A stretch of DNA of 6,613 nt from Clostridiales bacterium (GCA_021635425.1 JAJWOJ010000116.1:1-6613); one strand, 5' to 3'. Positions 1-5,588 are shown, counted from the stretch's first letter. Numbers and translations are program-made. The notes: a model not told the origin generated them from the sequence alone.

Positions 1-1665
1 ATAACGGCGACGATAACTTCGGTCGGAAACATCGGAGACATAACGGTCAGATACGGCTGGATATGTAACATCATCACGGGAATTATCGATTTTGCGGGCG
101 ACGTAGGGCTCGGAATAATTCTCTTCACCGTTATTCTTAAAATTATAACTTTAGCGCCCGACGTCTGGTCGCGTGTTTCGATGAAGAAAAACGCGCTCAA
201 GATGGAAGCGATGAAGGAAGACTTGGAAAAATTGCAGAAGCAGTACGCCAAAAATAAGGATCTCTATCAGCAGAAAATGATGGCTCTTTATAAAAAGAAC
301 GGTTATTCTGCTTTTTCGGCGTGTCTGCCGACGATTATAACCCTCGTTTTCTTCTTTATCGTCATAGGCGCGTTCAACTCTTATTCGCAGAGGAGCGAAA
401 GAGATATTTTCGTCGGAATGAAAAATTCTTACGATAACGTTCTGGTTGAAGAAGCGAATAAGGAAAATCCGATAATAACCGCTGAAAACGGCGTATACGT
501 CGTAAATTTCGACGCGCTTTTGAAAAAAGAAGGCGTAACCGATTGTTTTGCCGGTTCGAACGGAGATTATACGCTTGTCAAAAACAGCGAAAATCTTAAA
601 AAACTTATCGAAAAATATCCTTCCGTAAAGGATTATATCGACGAAAACGGCAACGTCAACCTCGATAATTCCGTTTTCAACTCGCAAAAAGGCGACGCGG
701 TTAAAAAAGCTCTTATAAAAATAGCCGAAACGGAATATGGTTTAACCGAAAGCTACCTTAAAGAAAAGGGAGCTTTAAGAGAAGAAACAGACGGTTCGAT
801 AAGTTTCCTCGACGCTTTCTGGAACGTAGAAGAGCTTCAGCCTCTGAAAAACAAATATTCTTCGCTTAAGTATACTTATAAGGACGCGAACGGCGAAGAA
901 AAAGAAGCTTATTATTTCGATCCCGAAACGGGCGAAATAAATTACGGAAAAATGATCGACCTTCCCGATTTTGCCGAAGTTAAAAACGCTCTCGTCGCGG
1001 GGTCGGACGATATAATAAACGAAAGAGTTTTAACTATTGTCGAAGAAAAATATGCGGGAGAAGTTAAAACCGAAGCGAGAAAAGCCGCAAAAGAATGGTA
1101 TGAGAGTAAAAACAACAAAGCGCGCTCGGTGATCTTCCCGTGGGTTAAAAACATCTGGGCTGCGGACTGTTCGTGGACGACGGCAATCCCCGAAACTTAT
1201 GATAAACTCAATCAGAAGCTTGGCGCTGGTAAAGACGGCAAAAACTTCATGAGCGAAGCCGATTATAACGAACTTACTTACGACCTTGCGGAATATAAAA
1301 AGACAGGTTTTAAAAACGGTAACGGATGGTTTATCTTAGTCGTTCTTTCCATTCTTTCGATGGCGGGTTCGACGATAATAATGAACAAAACCCAGAAAAC
1401 GCAGATGCAGCTTTCCTCGGTAGACGGAAGCGACGGTACGGCGGCTTCCACTCAGAAAATGATGACCTGGATGATGCCCGTAATGTTCGGCGTATTCTCG
1501 TTCATTTATTCGGCGGCGTTTTCAATCTATATGGTAACGAACTCTCTTTTATCTACGGGGTCGACGATTCTTATCAACATCATAGTAGAAAAATCGTTCA
1601 AGAAAAAAATCGAAGCGGCAGAAAAGGAAAAAATAGAAAATCATAAGTACGGAAAGATGAGATGA
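1..1665 (+). CDS. yidC: Membrane protein insertase YidC/Oxa1 family, 5' end cut by the window
   Basis: The reading frame is open from base 1, so the ATG at 181 is internal and the true start lies upstream; 554 residues are visible. YidC inserts and folds membrane proteins, alone or with SecYEG. Visible parts in order: a membrane segment around residues 36-52; a charged cytoplasmic hairpin at 61-100 (SMKK..., LYQQKMMALYKKNG); a membrane segment at about 102-126 (ACLPTIITLVFFFIV, matching the family GG/SxLP region); a long extracytoplasmic insertion at 127-378; the conserved FPWVKNIW stretch at 379-386; a membrane segment at 443-462; and the last two segments at about 487-533, ending in a basic tail. 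Lys47 occupies the place of the family's conserved groove arginine, judged by equal spacing to the following SMxK. The long insertion is unusual for a Gram-positive YidC. jag follows 32 bases downstream, the common Bacillota pairing, suggesting one operon. Family assignment is firm; the function of the insertion is unknown. Confidence 0.93.
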   Translation: MTATITSVGNIGDITVRYGWICNIITGIIDFAGDVGLGIILFTVILKIITLAPDVWSRVSMKKNALKMEAMKEDLEKLQKQYAKNKDLYQQKMMALYKKNGYSAFSACLPTIITLVFFFIVIGAFNSYSQRSERDIFVGMKNSYDNVLVEEANKENPIITAENGVYVVNFDALLKKEGVTDCFAGSNGDYTLVKNSENLKKLIEKYPSVKDYIDENGNVNLDNSVFNSQKGDAVKKALIKIAETEYGLTESYLKEKGALREETDGSISFLDAFWNVEELQPLKNKYSSLKYTYKDANGEEKEAYYFDPETGEINYGKMIDLPDFAEVKNALVAGSDDIINERVLTIVEEKYAGEVKTEARKAAKEWYESKNNKARSVIFPWVKNIWAADCSWTTAIPETYDKLNQKLGAGKDGKNFMSEADYNELTYDLAEYKKTGFKNGNGWFILVVLSILSMAGSTIIMNKTQKTQMQLSSVDGSDGTAASTQKMMTWMMPVMFGVFSFIYSAAFSIYMVTNSLLSTGSTILINIIVEKSFKKKIEAAEKEKIENHKYGKMR

Positions 1666-1697
1666 TACAAGCTCGTCTCGAAAAATAAGGAGTCAAT

Positions 1698-2579
1698 ATG
1701 GAATTTACAGCTAAAACCGTTGAAGAAGCTATTGAAAACGGTTTAAAAGAAATGGGCCTTACGAAGGATAAGGCGGAAATTAAGGTTATCGAAGAACCGA
1801 CGAAAGGATTTTTGGGAATAGCCGCAAAAAAGGCAAGAGTCGAAATCGAAGCTAAAAAAACGGACGGCGAAAGAGCCGTAGAGTTCCTTAACGGGCTTTT
1901 GGATCTTATGAACGTCAACGCAAAAAGCAATCTCACCGAAGAGGAAGAGAAAATCATAATAGACGTCATAACCGATAATTCCTCGTCTATAATAGGTTAC
2001 AGAGGCGAAGTTTTAGACGCTCTTCAGAACCTTGCGGGAGCCGTTGCCAATATCGGCAGAGAGGACTACAGAAGAGTTGTGGTAGACTGTGAAAATTACA
2101 GAGCGAAGAGAGAAGAAACGCTCGTTACGCTCGCTCATAAACTCGAGGCAAAAGCCGTAAGAACGGGCAGAAAAATTAACCTCGAGCCGATGAATCCGTA
2201 TGAGAGAAGAATTCTCCACTCTGCTTTGGCAGACAGCCCCGACGTTAAAACGATGTCCGAAGGCAAAGAGCCTAACAGATATGTTTCCATCATCCCCAAC
2301 AATTTAACCGATCCCGACGATAAAGGGCTCAGCGAGAGAAGGTTTAACGGCGAACGCAACGATTTCAGAAGAGACCGCGGCGACCGTAACGACAGAGGAG
2401 ACAGAGGAAACTTCGGCGGAGGTTATAGAAAAGGCGGTAAGGACCGCGGCGGGAAGTTCGGCGGAAAAGATCGCGGAGGATACGGAAGAAGAGATTCCGC
2501 TCCCCGTCAGCCGAGACCGAAAACAAGCGGTTTCGGAACTTTCCTCGGAAACAGCCTTAAAGACGGAGACAAGGAATAA
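1698..2579 (+). CDS. jag: Jag/KhpB RNA-binding protein (Jag-N, KH, R3H) with an RG-rich tail
   Basis: KhpB/Jag is a cytoplasmic RNA-binding protein, in several Bacillota a partner of KhpA and linked to cell division, envelope growth or sporulation. The 293-residue product has a Jag-N domain at about 1-52 (EEAIENGLKEMGL, then PTKGFLGIAAKKARV). A KH domain at about 75-135 carries a GxxG loop written GYRG (100-103) followed by EVLDALQ. An R3H domain at about 136-200 has Arg170 and His174 in the R-x3-H arrangement. Residues 211-293 form a low-complexity tail rich in Arg, Gly and Asp with repeated RGD, DRGG and GGK units, which is not part of the family core and makes the protein longer than most Jag proteins. 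The ATG start is set by AAGGAG at 1687-1692 with a 5-base spacer. A strong terminator follows, so the yidC-jag unit ends here rather than continuing into mnmE/mnmG. Confidence 0.93.
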   Translation: MEFTAKTVEEAIENGLKEMGLTKDKAEIKVIEEPTKGFLGIAAKKARVEIEAKKTDGERAVEFLNGLLDLMNVNAKSNLTEEEEKIIIDVITDNSSSIIGYRGEVLDALQNLAGAVANIGREDYRRVVVDCENYRAKREETLVTLAHKLEAKAVRTGRKINLEPMNPYERRILHSALADSPDVKTMSEGKEPNRYVSIIPNNLTDPDDKGLSERRFNGERNDFRRDRGDRNDRGDRGNFGGGYRKGGKDRGGKFGGKDRGGYGRRDSAPRQPRPKTSGFGTFLGNSLKDGDKE

Positions 2580-2592
2580 TTTAATTTATCTG

Positions 2593-2630
2593 CAGCCGCG
2601 AAAACTTTAATCCGTTTTCGCGGCTGTTTT
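2593..2630 (+). terminator. Intrinsic terminator after jag
   Basis: A perfect 13-bp stem (2593-2605 with 2614-2626, CAGCCGCGAAAAC and its complement) closes an 8-base loop and is followed by TTTT, then GATATT. It begins 14 bases after the jag stop and ends the yidC-jag transcript. The T tract is short, but the stem is long and GC-rich. Confidence 0.88.
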
Positions 2631-2641
2631 GATATTAAGAC

Positions 2642-2674
2642 AAGCCGATTTATAAGGTTTATCGGCTTTATAAT
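2642..2674 (+). other. Second inverted repeat with an embedded TATAAT, upstream of yigZ
   Basis: AAGCCGAT (2642-2649) is complementary to ATCGGCTT (2661-2668) around an 11-base loop, so it may be a back-up terminator. The right arm runs directly into TATAAT (2669-2674), a perfect -10 hexamer that would place a transcript start about 40 bases before yigZ. No recognisable -35 hexamer lies 16-18 bases upstream. Either reading is possible: weak terminator, or yigZ promoter. Confidence 0.35.
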
Positions 2675-2719
2675 ATCGGTAACGAAAAATATACCATTAA
2701 ACAGTAAAAGTGTGGCTAT

Positions 2720-3343
2720 ATGTCGATTAACAGCTATTTTTGCGTAAAAAAAGAAACCGAAAACGAGATGATTATCGAGCGTTCGAGGTTTATTTCATAC
2801 GTTAAGCCGTGCAGAACGGAAGAAGAAGCGAGGGCTTTTATAGAAGAAAAAAGAAAAGCTCATCCGTTCGCAACGCATAACTGTTACGCATATATCGTCG
2901 AAAGGGGGAGCGTCGCGAGATTTTCGGACGACGGCGAACCTCAGGGTACGGCGGGTCAACCCATTTTAGAAGTAATAAAAAACAAGAAATTGTGCGATAC
3001 GGCGGTTGTTGTCACGAGATACTTCGGCGGAATAAAGCTCGGAGCGGGCGGGCTTGTGAGAGCTTATTCTCAAGGAGCGAAGGAAGTTATAGATAAGGCG
3101 GGTACGGTAGAAAACGTGCTTTCGTCGGTGTATTTTATCGAAATGAATTACGACCTTTACAGCGTTTTTCTTAAAATCTCCGACAAAACAAAATGCTCTG
3201 TCATTTCAACCGACTTTGAAGATTTAGTAAAAATAAAGGTTGCGGTACCCATTTCAGACGATAATTTTTCTTTGGAAATCCTTGATAAAACAAACGGCAA
3301 AGTCGAACCGAAGAAAATCGGCGAAGATTTTATAGTATATTAG
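2720..3343 (+). CDS. yigZ: YigZ/YvyE (IMPACT, UPF0029) family protein
   Basis: This is a 207-residue protein of the IMPACT/YigZ family, close to the usual length of just over 200 residues. Eukaryotic IMPACT proteins modulate Gcn2; the bacterial role is not settled, though RNA or nucleotide binding has been suggested. The N-terminal UPF0029 domain (about 15-125) contains ERSRFIS (20-26), HPFATHNCYAY (48-58), the signature FSDDGEPQGTAGQP (68-81) and VVVTRYFGGIKLGAGGLVRAY (starting at 96). The C-terminal part (about 135-207) fits the DUF1949 ferredoxin-like domain. The start at 2720 is chosen because the family-like sequence begins right after it, but no good Shine-Dalgarno sequence precedes it (AAAAGTGTGG is the nearest purine stretch), so translation may be modest. 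The gene lies between the jag terminator and recX and probably begins a yigZ-recX-birA transcription unit. Its function cannot be stated from sequence. Confidence 0.9.
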   Translation: MSINSYFCVKKETENEMIIERSRFISYVKPCRTEEEARAFIEEKRKAHPFATHNCYAYIVERGSVARFSDDGEPQGTAGQPILEVIKNKKLCDTAVVVTRYFGGIKLGAGGLVRAYSQGAKEVIDKAGTVENVLSSVYFIEMNYDLYSVFLKISDKTKCSVISTDFEDLVKIKVAVPISDDNFSLEILDKTNGKVEPKKIGEDFIVY

Positions 3344-3364
3344 AAGTAATATTTCTTTTTTGAT

Positions 3365-3389
3365 ACCTATATCTTTCGATATTGGTTTT
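3365..3389 (+). other. Small hairpin followed by T residues between yigZ and recX
   Basis: ACCTATATC (3365-3373) pairs with GATATTGGT (3378-3386) around a TTTC loop with one T-T mismatch, and TTTTA follows. It lies 17 bases before the preferred recX start and could be a weak attenuator that lowers recX-birA expression relative to yigZ. The stem is AT-rich and short, so it may also be fortuitous. Confidence 0.3.
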
Positions 3390-3402
3390 ACGGCGGGTAA
3401 AA

Positions 3403-4026
3403 ATGAAAAAGATCACAGATATAAAACCTCAGGTAAAGACGCCGACGAGGTGCAATATTTATCTCGATAACGCCTTTTATTGCGGAATGGAGCTTGAGAC
3501 TATCATGCGCCACAGGCTTAAAATCGGCACTGAAATCGATCCCGAAAAGCTTGCGGAAATTCAGGCGGAATCGGAAAGCATGCGCGCTTTGGATAAGGCT
3601 TTGAACTTTATTTCCCGCTCGCAAAAAACAAAAAAACAGGTGAAAGAATACCTCGAAAAGAAGGGATATTTAAGCTCGGTTATCGACGTTGTTTTAGACA
3701 AAATGTCCGCCTATAAGTTCGTTAACGACCAAAATTACGCAAAAGATTACGCAAAAGGCGCTTCAAAAGACAAGGGTAAAAGGCTCATCGCTCTGGAGCT
3801 TTCCAAAAAGGGCGTTTCGCCTTCCGATATGCAGGAAGCCTTAGCGGATATCGAGGACGAATCCGCCGCGGCGGCAAGAGTCGCGGAAAAATATTTAAGA
3901 AACAAAGAAAAGACGAAAGAGAACGCTTTGAAGTGTTATAAATACCTGCTTTCCAAAGGTTTTTCTTATGACACGGCAAAGTCCGCCACGGATAAAATTA
4001 TAAGCTATGAAGACGAAGATTTTTGA
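3403..4026 (+). CDS. recX: Regulatory protein RecX
   Basis: RecX binds RecA filaments and modulates RecA activity in recombination and the SOS response. The product has 207 residues from the ATG at 3403. A small N-terminal region (1-60, with NIYLDNAF and LKIGTEID) is typical of Bacillota RecX. It is followed by three-helix RecX repeats: first ALDKALNFISRSQKTKKQVKEYL and KKGY (about 62-89), then VIDVVLDKMSAYKFVNDQNYAKDY (about 93-116), then KGKRLIALELSKKGV, with a fourth repeat towards the C-terminus (ALKCYKYLLSKGFSYDTA). A TTG at 3382 would add seven residues, but it lies inside a hairpin arm and has no ribosome binding site. The ATG has GGCGGG at 3392-3397 with a 5-base spacer, imperfect but better placed. 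The last 20 bases overlap the biotin ligase gene, suggesting translational coupling. recA itself is not in the window. Confidence 0.88.
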   Translation: MKKITDIKPQVKTPTRCNIYLDNAFYCGMELETIMRHRLKIGTEIDPEKLAEIQAESESMRALDKALNFISRSQKTKKQVKEYLEKKGYLSSVIDVVLDKMSAYKFVNDQNYAKDYAKGASKDKGKRLIALELSKKGVSPSDMQEALADIEDESAAAARVAEKYLRNKEKTKENALKCYKYLLSKGFSYDTAKSATDKIISYEDEDF

Positions 4027-4672
4027 CGTTTTACCGTCCACAAACGAATATGCGGAAACTCACGATTTTCTAGAGGATACGGCGATTATCGCCCGCGAAC
4101 AGACCGGGGGAAAAGGCACGAAAGGAAGAAGTTTTTCGTCTTTGAAAGGCGGCGTTTATCTTTCTCTCGTAAGGTTAATGCCCTGCAATGCGGCGGATAG
4201 TTTTTCCGTCATGGTCGCGTCGTGCATGGCTGTCGTCAAAACGTTGGAAAGTTACGGCGTTAAAGCTCAAATAAAATGGGCAAACGACGTGTTTGTGAAC
4301 GGAAAAAAAATCTGCGGAATTCTTATTAAAAACATTTTCGAGGGCGATTACGTCAAAAAATCGATTACGGGCATCGGCGTTAACGTCAACAACGAAATTC
4401 CGCCCGAACTTCAGCTGATTGCGGTAAATCTTAAAAGCCTGATCGGAAAAGTCGATACAGACGAATTCAGTCAAAAACTTATCGAAAATCTTTATAAACA
4501 CTACTCTATCGACGATTACCGTTCCTATAACATGGTTTTAGGTCGTCGGATAACGGTTATAGACGGCGAAAAAACTTACACCGCGACGGCATCGGATATT
4601 TCGCCGAACGGAAATCTCGTTTTGTCCGACGGAAGAATCCTGAGTCACGGCGAAGTTACGATAAGGCTTTAA
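4007..4672 (+). CDS. birA: Biotin--[acetyl-CoA-carboxylase] ligase, catalytic type without HTH
   Basis: The enzyme activates biotin with ATP to biotinyl-AMP and transfers it to a lysine of carboxylase biotin-carrier domains. The 221-residue product contains only the catalytic and C-terminal domains. It lacks the N-terminal helix-turn-helix of E. coli BirA, so it is not expected to act as a biotin repressor. Visible motifs: LPSTNEYA (9-16), the nucleotide/biotin loop EQTGGKGTKGRSF (31-43), GGVYLSL (48-54), KWANDV (90-95), KKICGIL (100-106, carrying the usual catalytic lysine region) and GIGVNVNNE. A small SH3-like C-terminal domain follows (about 178-221, GRRITV...). The biotinyl-AMP loop is atypical: against the family GRGRRG it reads GKGTKG, with Lys36 and Thr38 where arginines are usual. 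KWAND replaces the common KWPND. The ATG lies inside the recX 3' end, 20 bases before its last base, and no strong Shine-Dalgarno is seen, consistent with coupling to recX. Confidence 0.92.
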   Translation: MKTKIFDVLPSTNEYAETHDFLEDTAIIAREQTGGKGTKGRSFSSLKGGVYLSLVRLMPCNAADSFSVMVASCMAVVKTLESYGVKAQIKWANDVFVNGKKICGILIKNIFEGDYVKKSITGIGVNVNNEIPPELQLIAVNLKSLIGKVDTDEFSQKLIENLYKHYSIDDYRSYNMVLGRRITVIDGEKTYTATASDISPNGNLVLSDGRILSHGEVTIRL

Positions 4673-4684
4673 AATGAAGATTTA

Positions 4685-4703
4685 TAATTCCGGAACGGAA
4701 TTA
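4685..4703 (+). other. Short inverted repeat after birA
   Basis: TAATTCCG (4685-4692) pairs with CGGAATTA (4696-4703) around a 3-base loop, 12 bases after the birA stop. No T tract follows, so it does not qualify as an intrinsic terminator; it could protect the 3' end of the mRNA. The rest of 4704-4778 is AT-rich and holds nothing I can name. Confidence 0.3.
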
Positions 4704-4778
4704 AATTCAACAAAAAACAGATGAAAAATTTTTAAGCCGAGAGCTTTCAAAAAATCTGAAATTTCAATATATCAATAC

Positions 4779-4807
4779 TTGACAACAACGATTTTTAATG
4801 ATATAAT
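4779..4807 (+). promoter_or_regulatory. Consensus sigma-70-type promoter for tRNA-Leu
   Basis: TTGACA (4779-4784) and TATAAT (4802-4807) are both perfect hexamers separated by exactly 17 bases. Transcription would start near 4814, about 40 bases before the mature tRNA 5' end. A perfect consensus promoter is in keeping with a highly expressed stable RNA. Confidence 0.93.
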
Positions 4808-4853
4808 AACCGAGTAAATCGATATTAAATCGTAAAAAAACGCGAAAATTTTT

Positions 4854-4940
4854 GCTGCTGTGGCGAAACAGGCAGACGCAAGGGACTTAAAATCCCTCGG
4901 TAGCGATACCGTATCGGTTCAAATCCGATCAGCAGCACCA
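4854..4940 (+). tRNA. tRNA-Leu (anticodon UAA), CCA encoded
   Basis: All arms can be drawn. The acceptor GCTGCTG (4854-4860) pairs with CAGCAGC (4930-4936). The D stem GCG (4863-4865) pairs with CGC (4877-4879), with GG in the loop. The anticodon stem AGGGA/TCCCT (4881-4885, 4893-4897) holds the loop CTTAAAA, with anticodon TAA at 4888-4890. The long variable arm CGGTA-gcga-TACCG (4898-4911) marks it as a class II tRNA. The T arm is ATCGG-TTCAAAT-CCGAT (4913-4929). Discriminator A4937 and CCA 4938-4940 are encoded. The anticodon reads UUA (and possibly UUG) leucine codons. A strong promoter and a terminator make it a single-gene unit. Confidence 0.98.
4920..4940 (+). repeat. 21-bp direct repeat, copy 1 (tRNA-Leu 3' end)
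   Basis: The last 21 bases of the tRNA, from the C of the T loop through the CCA, are repeated without mismatch at 5078-5098. Tyrosine recombinases commonly use tRNA 3' ends as attachment sites, and such integration leaves two identical flanking copies. This copy would be the side that keeps the tRNA functional. Confidence 0.9.
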
Positions 4941-4943
4941 AGG

Positions 4944-4972
4944 AAAAGACGAGCAAGAGGCTCGTCTTTTTT
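4944..4972 (+). terminator. Intrinsic terminator of tRNA-Leu
   Basis: AAAAGACGAGC (4944-4954) and GCTCGTCTTTT (4960-4970) form a perfect 11-bp stem around a 5-base loop, with an uninterrupted run of six T at 4967-4972. It starts four bases after the tRNA CCA. Confidence 0.93.
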
Positions 4973-4996
4973 GCTACGCCAGGCAACCGTATCGGT

Positions 4997-5064
4997 GACG
5001 CGATTGCGGACTTTTGCATATAGAAAAATAGGAGTTTGTGTGTCCGAACAATCGCTAATCCGTC
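4997..5064 (+). other. Hairpin-forming insert between the tRNA fragments
   Basis: Nested complementary arms span this stretch: GACG (4997-5000) with CGTC (5061-5064), CGATTG (5001-5006) with CAATCG (5049-5054), and CGGAC (5007-5011) with GTCCG (5042-5046). The left arm is continuous; the right arm has a 6-base and a 2-base bulge, leaving 15 pairs around a 30-base loop. An alternative register pairs G5000 with C5055. The left arm begins exactly where the first tRNA fragment ends. It could be a structured RNA, a recombination-site arm or a small palindromic element; the sequence alone does not decide. Confidence 0.45.
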
Positions 5065-5077
5065 GCTCCGCTCCTTA

Positions 5078-5098
5078 CAAATCCGATCAGCAGCACCA
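5078..5098 (+). repeat. 21-bp direct repeat, copy 2 (attachment-site-like)
   Basis: Identical to the tRNA-Leu 3' end at 4920-4940, including CAGCAGC and the ACCA tail, with start-to-start spacing of 158 bases. It is the displaced copy if an element once integrated at the tRNA. No integrase gene lies between the two copies. Confidence 0.88.
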
Positions 5099-5101
5099 AA
5101 C

Positions 5102-5138
5102 GCAACCTTATTCGAATACTGAATAGGGTTGCTTTTTT
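5102..5138 (+). terminator. Intrinsic terminator after the broken tRNA copy
   Basis: A 12-bp stem (5102-5113 with 5121-5132, GCAACC... and ...GGGTTGC, one G-U pair) closes a 7-base loop and is followed by six T at 5133-5138. It lies three bases after the second CCA, the same placement as the first terminator relative to the intact tRNA, so it may be the original terminator of the tRNA locus. Confidence 0.9.
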
Positions 5139-5167
5139 CTATAATAAAAAAGTCGAACTACTATAAA

Positions 5168-5190
5168 TGATGTGAACCCAAAAGTTTGGA
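5168..5190 (-). repeat. Terminal inverted repeat (right end) of the IS3-family remnant
   Basis: Read on the + strand from 5168, it starts TGATGTGAACCC and continues AAAAGTTTGGA, the pattern of IS150-group ends (TG start, CCCAAAAAGTT core as recalled from the family). The exact outer base is uncertain by a few positions. The partner left end is absent, so a target duplication cannot be checked. Confidence 0.75.
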
Positions 5191-5210
5191 TAAAAATCTA
5201 ATTAAATTAT

Positions 5211-5588
5211 TTAAGATTGAGTTCGGTATTGTACCGGACTCATTTTCAATTTATGAGAAATTCTCTTATTGTTGTAAAAGTAAATATATGCTTTCAATCG
5301 TTCAATGAAAGCGTTAACTCTTTCAAAATTTTCGCCATAAAACATTTCAACTTTTAATCTTCCGAAAAAGTTTTCCATTACGCTGTTATCCGGACAATTA
5401 CCTTTCCGCGACATACTCTGCGTTACGTTATGTTCTTTCAGAATCCGTTGAAATTCTTTCATCCGGTATTGCCAACCTTGGTCTGAGCGTAGCAACGGCG
5501 TTGCTGTTTTAGGTAATCTTTCAAACAATCCGCAAAGCATTTCTCTTGTTTGCTGAAAGTTCGGACTTGCAAAAATCAGAGAGTCTTT
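5211..5588 (-). pseudogene. IS3-family transposase OrfB, C-terminal fragment
   Basis: OrfB is the DDE (rve-fold) catalytic half of the IS3 transposase. The fragment reads DSLIFASPNFQQTREML, continues through LLRSDQGWQYRMKEFQRIL and NVTQSMSRKGNCPDNSVMENFFGRLK, and ends YNNKRISHKLKMSPVQYRTQS. The second aspartate of the catalytic triad is present in RSDQGWQ and the glutamate in VMENFFG. The first aspartate and all sequence before it are missing. The ATG at 5540 is internal: similarity continues upstream to about 5585 and is cut by a TAA at 5589-5591. About 125 residues remain of a protein usually near 280, so it is inactive. Confidence 0.9.

Larger units (their letters stand above)
4986..5098 (+). 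pseudogene. Broken second copy of the tRNA-Leu 3' end with an 81-base insert
   Basis: Two pieces of the tRNA recur downstream in the same order. ACCGTATCGGT (4986-4996) equals tRNA bases 4908-4918, the end of the variable arm plus the 5' half of the T stem. A 21-base block (5078-5098) equals 4920-4940. Together they cover 32 of the last 33 tRNA bases, split in the T loop by 4997-5077. No 5' acceptor, D arm or anticodon arm accompanies them, so this is not a working tRNA. It may be the remains of an integration or duplication event at the tRNA. A separate terminator follows at 5102-5138. Confidence 0.6.
5168..5588 (-). mobile_element. Right-end remnant of an IS3-family (IS150-like) insertion sequence
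   Basis: The remnant contains the end of the element and the last part of its transposase gene. The end at 5168-5190 has the IS150-type terminal pattern (TGATGTGAACCC, AAAAGTTTGGA). The orfB stop lies 20 bases inside it. IS similarity breaks off near 5588, where an in-frame stop is met, and no matching left inverted repeat is found between there and the regulator gene. orfA, the frameshift region and most of orfB are gone, so the element cannot move on its own. Confidence 0.85.

Noticed and set aside
151..687. 178-residue - strand open frame opposite yidC
   Set aside because: It is antisense to a firmly identified yidC frame and has no family resemblance. It is a shadow frame.
4674..4724. 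16-codon frame starting right after the birA stop
   Set aside because: It is very short, lies across an inverted repeat, has no ribosome binding site and resembles nothing recognisable.
4860..5126. 88-residue + strand open frame through the tRNA and its terminator
   Set aside because: It begins inside tRNA-Leu, crosses the terminator and contains translated tRNA repeat sequence. It is a by-product of the RNA gene, not a protein gene.
5040..5126. Possible 28-codon gene starting GTG at 5040, with GGAG 5 bases before it
   Set aside because: The spacing is reasonable, but about a third of the coding sequence is the duplicated tRNA end or terminator stem and no promoter is seen. Without homologues it is not supportable.
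5219..5241. Hairpin GAGTTCGGTA/TACCGGACTC at the end of the transposase fragment
   Set aside because: A good 10-bp stem, but it lies within the conserved coding end of orfB (SPVQYRTQ) and has no T tract on the transcribed - strand. It is probably incidental or part of the IS end.
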